15,157 nucleotides of DNA from an uncultured Clostridia bacterium (GCA_937892405.1 CALAFS010000306.1:1-15157), one strand, 5' to 3'; counted from the first letter of the stretch, positions 1 through 6,341 are shown. Made by a program: numbers and translations. The notes: a model not told the origin generated them from the sequence alone.

Positions 1-79
1 GAGGGCTTTATTCTATTTTTTTCTTTTTCTTCACCCCAACTATTGACAAAGAGCCGATTTCTGCGCACATGCTGCGCCG

Positions 80-1162
80 TCAGGAGGACAGTGTTTTTGC
101 CTCGGGAAGAGATTCTGTCCCGGATTCCTCATTTGTTTTTTCATTTTGAGCGGCGGTTGCCGCTTTTCCTTTGATCCCGCCGAAGATCCAACGGTCGAGC
201 GCAAAGATCAAAGCCAGAATCGCACTCACCGCAAGATCTTTGAGAAGAGGGAAGGCAATCACGGAGGAGAGTGCTACCTCGATCACGATGCCGACAGAGA
301 AAAGAAAAAGCGCGTGGACGGGAAGAAGGCAGAGCGCCGTCGCCGTCATACGGTCTCCGACCGCTCTGACGGTGGATAGGATCCCGTGAAAAAGAAGAAC
401 GACACTGAAAACGGATTGAAGGAGAAGACTGAGTACGGAGACGCGACCGCTCGCCAGAGCGAGAAGGTAGCTCACCGACGCCATCGGAAGGGACAGAAGC
501 AACACGGAGAGTCCTGCCCGCGCACTTGCCGCAAGGAATTCCTTCGGCTTTTGCAAATGCTTCTTTTGTATCGCGTCGAAAGCATGGTAGAACAGCTCCG
601 TAAGAAATCCGAGGAGGAAGGAGGATGCGACAAGACCGAGAAGCGAAAAGGCAAGAAAGCGGAAGGTATATTTTTGCTTCGTCTGCTGAATGGATTCGAC
701 GCGCGCACCCGCGTCGGCTTTATCATGTGTCGCCCGTGTGCAGGGCGCGAGATTGCCGAGGTCGGTCATCGCAAGAGGATCGTTTTTGATCTGCGACTGC
801 GGCTTGATATGATGAACCGTCAGCTCGTCCATGTTGTCGGCACGGATATCGTTCGCATGCGCGGAGGGGTAAAATTCAAAGAGATTTGCCAACAGTTTTC
901 GTGTATACTCGTGATACCTGCTTCCGTTCGTTTTCCGAAAGGAAGCTCTCGTGTCGTAAAAGAAGTTCAGAAAGCCGCCGAGGCGTCGCTGATCCGTAAA
1001 GCTCACGGAGGTAAGACAGCCGCCGACAGGAAGAAACTCGTCCCGCTCTCCTCCGTCCCGCAATTTCAGAAAGAGCGTCTTCCCGAGAAGAAACAAAAGA
1101 TAAAAAGGAAGAAGCAGAATGACGATGACCCACAGGAAAAAGGTGTGCAAATGTTTTTTCAT
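80..1162 (-). CDS. Membrane protein with HNH-nuclease-like motif
   Basis: A 360-residue protein of no family I can name. Residues 8-31 are strongly hydrophobic, giving one N-terminal membrane segment. A soluble part of about 130 residues follows, then about five more hydrophobic segments (roughly 168-191, 214-236, 241-262, 272-296 and 300-323) and a polar tail rich in Glu, Thr and Ser. In the soluble part, residues 115-150 read VHHIKP, then an NDP, then GNLAP, then THDKAD. That spacing (His117/His118, Asn137, His146) fits a His-Asn-His nuclease core of the ββα-metal type, without the zinc-binding CxxC pairs of many HNH proteins. The start at 1162 lies downstream of a very good promoter, although the ribosome binding site is weak. 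The gene is divergent from an XRE repressor gene and has an operator inside its promoter, so tight repression is likely. Nuclease activity is inference; the motif could be structural. The hydropathy pattern and the promoter make this strand more convincing than the Arg/Lys-rich frame on the other strand. Confidence 0.75.
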   Translation of the reverse strand: MKKHLHTFFLWVIVILLLPFYLLFLLGKTLFLKLRDGGERDEFLPVGGCLTSVSFTDQRRLGGFLNFFYDTRASFRKTNGSRYHEYTRKLLANLFEFYPSAHANDIRADNMDELTVHHIKPQSQIKNDPLAMTDLGNLAPCTRATHDKADAGARVESIQQTKQKYTFRFLAFSLLGLVASSFLLGFLTELFYHAFDAIQKKHLQKPKEFLAASARAGLSVLLLSLPMASVSYLLALASGRVSVLSLLLQSVFSVVLLFHGILSTVRAVGDRMTATALCLLPVHALFLFSVGIVIEVALSSVIAFPLLKDLAVSAILALIFALDRWIFGGIKGKAATAAQNEKTNEESGTESLPEAKTLSS

Positions 1163-1203
1163 AGTAAATTGAAAAATCTAAAAAATCCCGGATATTCTCG
1201 ATA

Positions 1204-1244
1204 TGTAACAATCTGTTACATATTTATTGTAACAGATTGTTACA
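1204..1244. promoter_or_regulatory. Twin mirror-image operators between divergent genes
   Basis: Two 17-base sites, TGTAACA-ATC-TGTTACA (1204-1220) and TGTAACA-GAT-TGTTACA (1228-1244). Each is a perfect 7+7 palindrome around a 3-base centre, and the second is the exact reverse complement of the first, with 7 bases (TATTTAT) between. Centres are 24 bases apart, a little over two helical turns. The likely ligand is the small XRE repressor encoded just to the right, since such proteins bind palindromes of this kind as dimers and often regulate themselves. The whole block could also fold as a 17-bp hairpin, but the AT-rich, self-palindromic arms and the overlap with a promoter argue for protein-binding DNA rather than a terminator. 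Confidence 0.8.
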
Positions 1245-1254
1245 ATAAAGTCAA
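1226..1254 (-). promoter_or_regulatory. Promoter of the HNH membrane protein gene
   Basis: On the minus strand there is a -35 box TTGACT (1254-1249), a 17-base spacer and a -10 box TACAAT (1231-1226). The predicted start is near 1219, giving a leader of about 57 bases. A palindromic operator (1228-1244) fills most of the spacer and overlaps the -10 box, so a bound repressor would block RNA polymerase directly. Confidence 0.75.
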
Positions 1255-1292
1255 TAGAGTAAAACGAAAAAACGCAGAAAATCTGGGAAAAT

Positions 1293-1532
1293 ATGGGAAA
1301 AGAAAATCACACCGGACTCGTCGGGCTGAAAAAACTGCGGCGCGCCCGCGGCTTTAGTCAATTGAAGGTAGCCATGGATCTGAACATTTCACGGGAAGCG
1401 CTGTCCTATTACGAGAGCGGGAAGAGAAACCCCGATCTTCAGATGCTTCTCGCGCTCTCCGATTATTTTCGCGTCTCGGTGGATTATCTGATTCTCGGTG
1501 AAGAGCGTACCTTTCCCGAGCGGAAGAAATAA
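1293..1532 (+). CDS. Small XRE-family helix-turn-helix repressor
   Basis: A 79-residue protein that is almost entirely one Cro/C1-type helix-turn-helix domain. Residues about 11-66 show the family pattern: LKKLRRARGFSQ, then VAMDLNISREALSYYESGKR, then PDLQMLLALSDYFRVSVDYLI. There is no second domain for ligand sensing or protein-protein contact. Similar one-domain proteins serve as phage-type repressors, antitoxin-like regulators and self-repressors of small divergent units. It probably binds the two palindromes at 1204-1244 and so controls the divergent membrane-HNH gene and itself. The ribosome binding site before ATG 1293 is poor. Its own promoter is unclear; a weak candidate is TTGAAA (1169-1174) with GATATT (1191-1196). 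The family call is firm; the operator link is inferred from position. Confidence 0.88.
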   Translation: MGKENHTGLVGLKKLRRARGFSQLKVAMDLNISREALSYYESGKRNPDLQMLLALSDYFRVSVDYLILGEERTFPERKK

Positions 1533-1541
1533 TCGGGAAAG
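1511..1541 (+). terminator. Possible weak terminator after the XRE gene
   Basis: Perfect 9-bp inverted repeat, CTTTCCCGA (1511-1519) and TCGGGAAAG (1533-1541), with a 13-base loop that contains the XRE stop codon. There is no immediate T-run; a looser T-rich stretch starts about 9 bases later. It may slow or end transcription, but it is not a canonical terminator. Confidence 0.25.
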
Positions 1542-1563
1542 GGGCGATCTTTTGTCGTTTTCC

Positions 1564-1592
1564 TTGACATGCACGGCTCTCCGTGATACAAT
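1564..1592 (+). promoter_or_regulatory. Promoter of rlmA
   Basis: Consensus -35 box TTGACA (1564-1569), a 17-base spacer and -10 box TACAAT (1587-1592) preceded by TGA, which makes an extended -10. Transcription should begin near 1599, about 23 bases before the rlmA start. There is no sign of an operator, so constitutive expression is likely. Confidence 0.85.
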
Positions 1593-1621
1593 AGTAGCAT
1601 AAAGAAGAACAGAGAGCGATT

Positions 1622-2464
1622 ATGAAACCATTCTGGACATGTCCGAAGTGCCGTGCACTTCTTACTTTTTCGGAGAAAACCGCGCATTGCGCGGCGGGGC
1701 ATAGCTATGACCTCGCAAAAGAAGGGTATATCAACCTTCTTCTGTCCGCCGGAGGGATTCACGGCGATTCCCGCGAGATGGTGGAGGCGCGCCGCCGCTT
1801 TCTTGAGAGCGGCGCCTATGAGCCGCTGCGCCGTGCGGTCGCAGAGCTTGTCTGTCGGTATCTGCCCGCGGGCGGAATCTGCCTTGACGCCGGGTGCGGT
1901 GAGGGGTATTATACCGAAGACATTGCCGAAGCCTTGGCGGGAGACGGCAAGGACGCCTTGCTGTTCGCATTCGACATTTCCCGCGATGCCGCCCGCCGCA
2001 CGGCGAAACGCCGCCGTGATCTTTCGGTCGCCGTCGCGAGCGCTTACGCGATCCCCGCACGGGACGGGAGCGCGGATCTTCTCACCGATCTTTTTTCTCC
2101 GATGGCAACCGCGGAGTTTGCCCGTGTGCTGAAGCCGCAGGGAATTTTTCTCCTCGTTATTCCCGAAAAAGAACATCTTTTCGGCTTGAAGGAAGCCCTC
2201 TACGATACGCCTTATAAAAACGAGGTCGCAGGGACAGATCTTGACGGCTTTACCCTGCTTGAAAGCCGCGAGATCCGCTATCCGCTCACCCTTGATGGGA
2301 AGGAACGGATCGCCGACCTCTTTCTGATGACGCCCTACGCTTACCGCACCTCTCCGAAGGATAAGGAGAAGCTCGCCGCGAGGGACACTCTCGTGACCGA
2401 GGTGCATTTTCGTATTCTGATTTATCAAAAAGGGGATTGCCAAGAGGGCGTCGGTGTGATATAA
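1622..2464 (+). CDS. rlmA: 23S rRNA (guanine-N1)-methyltransferase, RlmA family
   Basis: A 280-residue cytoplasmic enzyme that methylates N1 of a guanine in helix 35 of 23S rRNA using S-adenosylmethionine. The N-terminus has the family's zinc site: CPKC (Cys7, Cys10) with Cys23 and His27 in CAAGHSYD. The family-typical AKEGYINLL follows at about 32-40. The SAM-binding motif I is LDAGCGEGYYT at about 88-98, with an acidic residue at the end of the next strand (FDIS, 117-120). The remaining Rossmann fold and the C-terminal MTPYAYR block also match the family, and the length is normal. RlmA(I) enzymes act on G745 and RlmA(II) enzymes, common in Gram-positives, on G748; sequence by eye does not separate them. 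The gene has its own promoter, and its last codons carry the promoter of hprK. Confidence 0.93.
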   Translation: MKPFWTCPKCRALLTFSEKTAHCAAGHSYDLAKEGYINLLLSAGGIHGDSREMVEARRRFLESGAYEPLRRAVAELVCRYLPAGGICLDAGCGEGYYTEDIAEALAGDGKDALLFAFDISRDAARRTAKRRRDLSVAVASAYAIPARDGSADLLTDLFSPMATAEFARVLKPQGIFLLVIPEKEHLFGLKEALYDTPYKNEVAGTDLDGFTLLESREIRYPLTLDGKERIADLFLMTPYAYRTSPKDKEKLAARDTLVTEVHFRILIYQKGDCQEGVGVI

Positions 2465-2465
2465 T
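2437..2465 (+). promoter_or_regulatory. hprK promoter inside the 3' end of rlmA
   Basis: -35 box TTGCCA (2437-2442), a 17-base spacer and a perfect -10 box TATAAT (2460-2465) preceded by TGA. The -10 box contains the rlmA stop codon TAA (2462-2464). Transcription would begin near 2472, leaving a short leader with a good ribosome binding site. Confidence 0.75.
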
Positions 2466-2507
2466 AGAAAAAATGCCATATCCCGCCAAAGACACAGGAG
2501 AGTATCT

Positions 2508-3440
2508 ATGGAAGAAAGCTATAAAATTTCCATGCAAAAAATCATCGAGGAATTCCACCTCGAGACCATCTACCTTCCCGACCTGCCGGAGAATATTTTC
2601 GTCACCTGCTCGAGGGTGAACCGCCCGGGGCTTCAGATGGTCGGTTTCTATGACCATTACGAACAGGCGCGCCTTCAGATCATCGGCAAGGTGGAGAACC
2701 TCTTCGTCTCCCAGCTTCCGAAGGAAGAGCGTACCCGCCGCCTTGAGGACTTCTTCCGCTCGAAGCCGAGCGGCGTGATTGTCACCACCTCGATTGATGT
2801 CTCCGCCGATACTGTCGCCATCGCCGAAAAATATCAGGTTCCGATCCTCCGCACGGAGGAGCGCACCTCCGATTTTATGGCGGCGCTGATCGCCTATCTG
2901 AATGTACAGCTCGGACCCCGTATCACCCGTCATGGTGTGCTTGTCGAGGTCTACGGCGAGGGTATTCTCCTCCTCGGCGACTCCGGCGTCGGAAAGAGCG
3001 AGACCGCGATCGAACTGATCAAGCGCGGGCACCGTCTCATCGCCGATGATGCTGTGGAAATCAAGAAGGTTTCCGCCACCACCCTTGTCGGACAGGCGCC
3101 CGATCTGATCCGTCACTATGTGGAGCTGCGCGGTATCGGTATCGTCGATGTCCGCCGCCTCTTCGGTATGGGCGCCATCAAGGAGACCGAGAAGATTGAT
3201 CTCGTCATCAATCTGGAGCCGTGGCGTCAGGGCAAGATGTACGACCGCCTCGGACTGGAAGAGGAGACTACCAATATCCTCGGCATCGAGGTGCCGACGA
3301 TCCTGATCCCCGTCTCCCCGGGACGAAACCTTTCGGTCGTCATCGAGGTTGCCGCCATGAACAACCGTCAGAAGCGCATGGGCTACAACACCGCCGCCGA
3401 ATTCAACAAGCGGCTGATGGAATCCATGGCACATGAATGA
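2508..3440 (+). CDS. hprK: HPr kinase/phosphorylase
   Basis: A 310-residue bifunctional enzyme that phosphorylates HPr on Ser46 at the expense of ATP or pyrophosphate, and removes that phosphate when inorganic phosphate is high. In low-GC Gram-positive bacteria this is the sensor step of carbon catabolite repression and also tunes PTS sugar uptake. The N-terminal domain covers about 1-130. The catalytic domain has His142, the P-loop GDSGVGKS at 157-164 and LIADDAVEIKK at 177-187. It also has the HprK signature ELRGIGIVDVRRLFGMGAI at about 206-224. Length is typical and no key residue is missing. The start at 2508 is set by AGGAG at 2496-2500. Transcription is probably from the promoter in the end of rlmA, with possible read-through from the rlmA promoter. 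The neighbour lgt, frequent next to hprK in other Firmicutes, is absent here. Confidence 0.97.
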   Translation: MEESYKISMQKIIEEFHLETIYLPDLPENIFVTCSRVNRPGLQMVGFYDHYEQARLQIIGKVENLFVSQLPKEERTRRLEDFFRSKPSGVIVTTSIDVSADTVAIAEKYQVPILRTEERTSDFMAALIAYLNVQLGPRITRHGVLVEVYGEGILLLGDSGVGKSETAIELIKRGHRLIADDAVEIKKVSATTLVGQAPDLIRHYVELRGIGIVDVRRLFGMGAIKETEKIDLVINLEPWRQGKMYDRLGLEEETTNILGIEVPTILIPVSPGRNLSVVIEVAAMNNRQKRMGYNTAAEFNKRLMESMAHE

Positions 3441-3444
3441 AAGC

Positions 3445-3495
3445 CGCCGCTTTCGCTCTCTGTCGTACACCGTACGAAACAAAGCGAAAGCGGCG
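3445..3495 (+). terminator. Long hairpin after hprK, probable terminator
   Basis: A 13-bp perfect stem, CGCCGCTTTCGCT (3445-3457) with AGCGAAAGCGGCG (3483-3495). The loop contains a second 6-bp hairpin, TCGTAC/GTACGA (3463-3468/3472-3477). The downstream tail TTCTGTATT is only partly T-rich, so some read-through into the next gene is plausible. Confidence 0.6.
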
Positions 3496-3543
3496 TTCTG
3501 TATTCCACAGTGATACCTGCCATTCCTATTTTGAGGAGATCGT

Positions 3544-3915
3544 ATGAGCATTATCGACGAGTTTGATCCCCACAGCGCGCCGCTGTTTACCCCAAAACAG
3601 ATTTACGGGGAGTGCGAGCCGATCGCGCGTGTCCCGTACCTTGCGGGGCGCAACTGGACGACCGATGCCATCTACCGCGAAACGGTGGATCGTATCGCCC
3701 GCCACAGAGCGGACGGCTGCATCAGTGTTGAGATGGAGGCGGCGGGACTTGAGGCGGTGGCGGACGCTGTCGGCGCGGAGCTTTATACCTTCTTCTTCGG
3801 CGGGGATATTCTCGGCGAGCGGTGGGAGATCGGCAATATCGGCGGCGAAAGAGAGAAAAAACAACAGGAAAGTCTCTTTGACCTTGCACTTGACTTTGCG
3901 AAAACTCTTTCGTAA
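3544..3915 (+). CDS. Internally deleted nucleoside phosphorylase relative
   Basis: A 123-residue open frame with a strong ribosome binding site (GAGGAG, 3533-3538). Residues 1-27 (MSIIDEFDP...PLFTP...) resemble the N-terminal leader of a clostridial branch of the PNP/uridine phosphorylase family. Residues from about 33 on match the C-terminal part of the same family: WTTDAIYRET, then GCISVEMEAAG with the Met-Glu pair that holds the ribose, then a GGD, then a helical tail. The roughly 250-residue family normally has about 125-130 residues between these blocks, including the glycine-rich phosphate-binding strands. Here they are missing and the frame continues cleanly. Without them, phosphorolysis should be impossible. 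It is either a pseudogene from an in-frame deletion or a small protein with a new role. It has no clear promoter and may depend on read-through from hprK. Confidence 0.7.
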   Translation: MSIIDEFDPHSAPLFTPKQIYGECEPIARVPYLAGRNWTTDAIYRETVDRIARHRADGCISVEMEAAGLEAVADAVGAELYTFFFGGDILGERWEIGNIGGEREKKQQESLFDLALDFAKTLS

Positions 3916-3921
3916 AAAAAT

Positions 3922-3961
3922 GCGTAATATGACAATATTTCTTGTCATATTACGCGTTTTT
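3922..3961. terminator. Bidirectional terminator between convergent genes
   Basis: Perfect 14-bp stem, GCGTAATATGACAA (3922-3935) with TTGTCATATTACGC (3942-3955), and a 6-base loop. A T-run follows on the plus strand (3957-3962), and an A-run precedes it (3914-3920), which serves as the T-run on the minus strand. The stem includes the last codons and stop of the AraC-family gene, so one structure ends both transcripts. Confidence 0.9.
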
Positions 3962-4808
3962 TCTCTTGTTTCCGATATTCTGTCGGTGATAGACCGACCG
4001 CGTATCGAAATCTTCTGTTGAAATAAGTGACGCTCTCATATCCCAAAGAGAGAGCAATATCGAGAACGGTCTTTTCACTTTCGGCAAGTGCCCGCTTTGC
4101 CTCTTCGATCCGGATCCCGTTGACATAGGAAGAGAAGCTCATGCCGCACTCTTTGATAAAAAGCCGCCCGAGATATTTTTCATTCATGAAATACCGCCGT
4201 GCCATCATGCGCAGGGAAAGATGCTCGAAGTAGCGGTGCTCCGTATATTCCCGTATCTCCCGGATCACCCAGTTCCCGTCATTTTCCGCCCCCGGCTTAC
4301 GGATTCCTTCCGCGACGCATATCTCGTAAATGTACCGCCCGACTGCCGCGGCGATCTTTTCGTAAAAAGCGGCGTCAAATCCGCTTTCCGCACGGGAGAG
4401 AAGGGCAGACAGCGTTTTCTCGTCCGTTCCGGTAAAGGCGCAAGCCGACCGGCATTTTTCCCGTGACGCATCGGGGGAAAGCACGCCACCGCCGCAATAT
4501 ACCACGCACACGACCTCCCGTCGCACCGCGACCGGGAAGACCGCCTCGAACAGCCCGTAAGGGCATAGCCCGGAGAAGGGCACACCCTCCCGCATGGCTT
4601 TGGCGTTGCACAGATTCTTACATCCCACGCAGAGCGCATAGCCGCGCTTTGTCTCCTTTGCCGCGTCGCAGAAGGGCTTTGCGTGGATTTTGTATTTGTA
4701 CGGCAGTTTCAGTGCCGCGTGATTCAGAATTCCCGAGACATCCGCGACCGAGAGCTGAATTCGCCGTCCCTCGCAGATCACATCGAGAAAATCAGAAAGC
4801 ATAGACAT
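3945..4808 (-). CDS. AraC-family regulator with PocR sensory domain
   Basis: A 287-residue transcription regulator. Residues about 8-170 look like a PocR-type sensory domain, with Cys47, a CVGCKNLC cluster (Cys60, Cys63, Cys67) and SGLCPYG (Cys82). PocR domains in known regulators sense small organic metabolites; the cysteines could hold a metal. Residues about 183-282 form a standard AraC double helix-turn-helix, with MARRYFMNEKYLGRLFIKECG and the second helix pair around ALSLGYESVTYFNRRFRYAVGLSPTEYR. The frame stays open 45 codons upstream, but ATG 4808 is preferred because GGGAGG (4817-4822) lies 8 bases before it. A second ATG two codons later is possible. It is divergent from an FAD-dependent oxidoreductase, which is its most likely target. 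The inducer is unknown. Confidence 0.88.
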   Translation of the reverse strand: MSMLSDFLDVICEGRRIQLSVADVSGILNHAALKLPYKYKIHAKPFCDAAKETKRGYALCVGCKNLCNAKAMREGVPFSGLCPYGLFEAVFPVAVRREVVCVVYCGGGVLSPDASREKCRSACAFTGTDEKTLSALLSRAESGFDAAFYEKIAAAVGRYIYEICVAEGIRKPGAENDGNWVIREIREYTEHRYFEHLSLRMMARRYFMNEKYLGRLFIKECGMSFSSYVNGIRIEEAKRALAESEKTVLDIALSLGYESVTYFNRRFRYAVGLSPTEYRKQEKKRVI

Positions 4809-4827
4809 GGCAGATTCCTCCCTTATC

Positions 4828-4856
4828 AATATAACATAAAACAAGCACAATTTCAA
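4828..4856 (-). promoter_or_regulatory. Promoter of the AraC-family gene
   Basis: On the minus strand, -35 box TTGAAA (4856-4851), a 17-base spacer and -10 box TATATT (4833-4828) preceded by TGT. The predicted start is near 4821, which places the ribosome binding site at the very 5' end of the mRNA with a leader of only about 13 bases. The -35 box touches the left edge of the duplicated element that serves the divergent gene. Confidence 0.65.
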
Positions 4857-4925
4857 CCGTATCTTTCGTTTTTTCAAGAAAAAGTATCTTTTGGATAAGC
4901 AATTGCGGTGAATTTGTGCTATTCT
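4851..4925 (+). promoter_or_regulatory. Duplicated regulatory element plus oxidoreductase promoter
   Basis: Bases 4851-4900 match 15056-15105 at 41 of 50 positions without a gap. The match includes perfect blocks ATCTTTCGTT, AAAAAGTATCTT and GGATAAGCA, and a TATC-N5-GATA dyad. A likely extended -10 box, TGC-TATTCT (4917-4925), starts 27 bases after the start of GGATAAGC, the same distance as in the second copy. No TTGACA-like -35 box stands 17 bases upstream (AAGCAA is there), which suggests a promoter that needs an activator. The adjacent AraC-family protein is a candidate. Confidence 0.5.
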
Positions 4926-4962
4926 TGAAATATCAAACAACAAAAACGGAAAGGAAACTCAT

Positions 4963-6231
4963 ATGAAATCCTATGATCTGATTGTGGTGGGCGGCGGCTT
5001 TTCCGGTACTGCCGCGGCAGTGGCGGCGGCACGCGGTGGTGCCTCTGTCCTTTTGATTGAGCGTGCGAACTGTCTCGGCGGCGCCGCGGCTGGCTGTCTT
5101 GTCTTTCCTTATATGAACTACCATACGACATTGAACGGGGAGCGCGTCGCGCTTTGCCGCGGACTCTTCACCGAGATCAACGAGCGCCTCGCGGCGTTCA
5201 ATGACCTTGACGGGGCGATCGACGGTTGCCGCTTCCATGACGAGTATCTGAAGATCGTCCTCGCCGATATGGCAGAAGAGGCGGGTGTCGATCTCCTCTT
5301 CCGCACGGTGCTCACCGACTGCACCGTCAGGGATCGGCGGGGCGGGGGCATCGAAGGCGCGGACAAAACGGGGGAGAAGACCGTGTGTGCAAAGTATTTC
5401 ATCGACGCCACGGGCGACGGCGACCTCTGCCATCTCGCGGGCTTCCCGATGCGCCTCGGCAGAGAACCCGATCATCTCTGCCAGCCGATGACCCTCTGCT
5501 TCCGTCTCTCGGGGATCGACGCCGATGCCTTTTACGCCGAGTATCCGAAGATGCAGACCCTTTACAAAGAGTTCCGCGAGAAAGGAAAAATCAAAAATCC
5601 GCGCGAGGATATTCTCACCTTCCGTCCTCTCACCGACGGCGTCATTCACTTCAACTCCACCCGTATCGTAAAGCGCAATCCCACCGACGCCTTCGACCTC
5701 ACTGCGGCGGAGCTTGATGCCCGCCGTCAGGTGCTCGAGCTCTTCCGCTTCTTGAAAGAGAATTTTGCCTCCTGCAAGCATGCGCACCTCCTTTCCACCG
5801 CGACCGAAATCGGCGTGCGCGAGAGCCGCATGGCGTGCGGGGAATATATCCTCACGGAGGAAGATCTCAAAGCCTGCAAGAAATTCCCCGACGCCGTCGC
5901 CTACGGCAATTATGACATCGACATTCATAATCCCGAGGGTAGCGGCACGAGTCACTACTATTTCAAAGAGGGAGAATACTATACGATCCCGTATCGCTCC
6001 CTGATCCCGAAGGAGGCGAAAAACCTTCTGGTCGCCGGAAGATGTATTTCCGCGACGCACGAGGCGCAGGCGTCGATCCGCATTATGCCGATCGTTACCT
6101 GCATCGGTGAGGCGGCAGGCACCGCCGCCGCCCTCGCCGCAAAGGAGAACCTCCCCGTCGCCGAAATTTCCGTCCCGGCTCTTCGCGAGGCACTCTATAC
6201 CGCAGGTGCCCTGACGCACACGCTTGACTGA
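4963..6231 (+). CDS. FAD-dependent oxidoreductase
   Basis: A 422-residue flavoprotein of the large FAD-dependent oxidoreductase group (FAD_oxidored type). The N-terminal Rossmann motif is GGGFSG at about 10-15, followed by AAAVAAARGGASVLLIE with Glu33 to bind the ribose of FAD. The second FAD-binding segment, typical of the family, is near the C-terminus: NLLVAGRCISATHEAQASIRIMP and then GEAAGTAAALA. The middle part is probably the substrate domain, and its substrate cannot be told. There is no signal peptide or membrane segment. The start is fixed by AAAGGAAA just before ATG 4963. It is a single gene closed by a terminator, divergent from the PocR/AraC regulator. That arrangement suggests induced breakdown or processing of a small metabolite. 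Relatives are often annotated loosely, so the reaction is left open. Confidence 0.85.
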   Translation: MKSYDLIVVGGGFSGTAAAVAAARGGASVLLIERANCLGGAAAGCLVFPYMNYHTTLNGERVALCRGLFTEINERLAAFNDLDGAIDGCRFHDEYLKIVLADMAEEAGVDLLFRTVLTDCTVRDRRGGGIEGADKTGEKTVCAKYFIDATGDGDLCHLAGFPMRLGREPDHLCQPMTLCFRLSGIDADAFYAEYPKMQTLYKEFREKGKIKNPREDILTFRPLTDGVIHFNSTRIVKRNPTDAFDLTAAELDARRQVLELFRFLKENFASCKHAHLLSTATEIGVRESRMACGEYILTEEDLKACKKFPDAVAYGNYDIDIHNPEGSGTSHYYFKEGEYYTIPYRSLIPKEAKNLLVAGRCISATHEAQASIRIMPIVTCIGEAAGTAAALAAKENLPVAEISVPALREALYTAGALTHTLD

Positions 6232-6250
6232 CCTCTTCCTACAAGCGGTG

Positions 6251-6284
6251 AAAATGCCCGACAAGACCGTCGGGCATTTTTGCA
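6251..6284 (+). terminator. Terminator after the FAD oxidoreductase gene
   Basis: Perfect 12-bp stem, AAAATGCCCGAC (6251-6262) with GTCGGGCATTTT (6269-6280), a 6-base loop and a short T tail. This is a textbook intrinsic terminator. Confidence 0.93.
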
Positions 6285-6341
6285 TGTTTCATTTCCCCAC
6301 CGCATACAGTGGAAAAGAGTAAAAACACAGCGGAGGTTCCT

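Noticed and set aside
1..79. TTGACA at 43-48 and a 5-bp GCGCA/TGCGC hairpin at 63-77
   Set aside because: No -10 box follows TTGACA at a suitable distance, and the hairpin is too short, with no T-run, to be the terminator of the leftward HNH gene.
1204..1244. The mirror-image block as an intrinsic terminator or an IS end
   Set aside because: There is no T-run, each arm is itself a palindrome, and the right arm lies inside a promoter. Twin operators explain all of this better.
386..1357. Long plus-strand open frame opposite the HNH membrane gene
   Set aside because: Its translation is a Lys/Arg-rich sequence without domain character and it runs through the operators. The minus-strand frame has membrane segments, an HNH pattern and a promoter.
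2286..3551. 421-codon minus-strand open frame opposite hprK
   Set aside because: hprK on the plus strand is unmistakable, and the antisense frame crosses the rlmA-hprK junction and the hairpin after hprK.
4933..6285. 450-codon minus-strand open frame opposite the FAD oxidoreductase gene
   Set aside because: It is an antisense shadow produced by codon bias. The plus strand carries clear FAD-binding motifs, and the shadow runs through both the ribosome binding site and the terminator.
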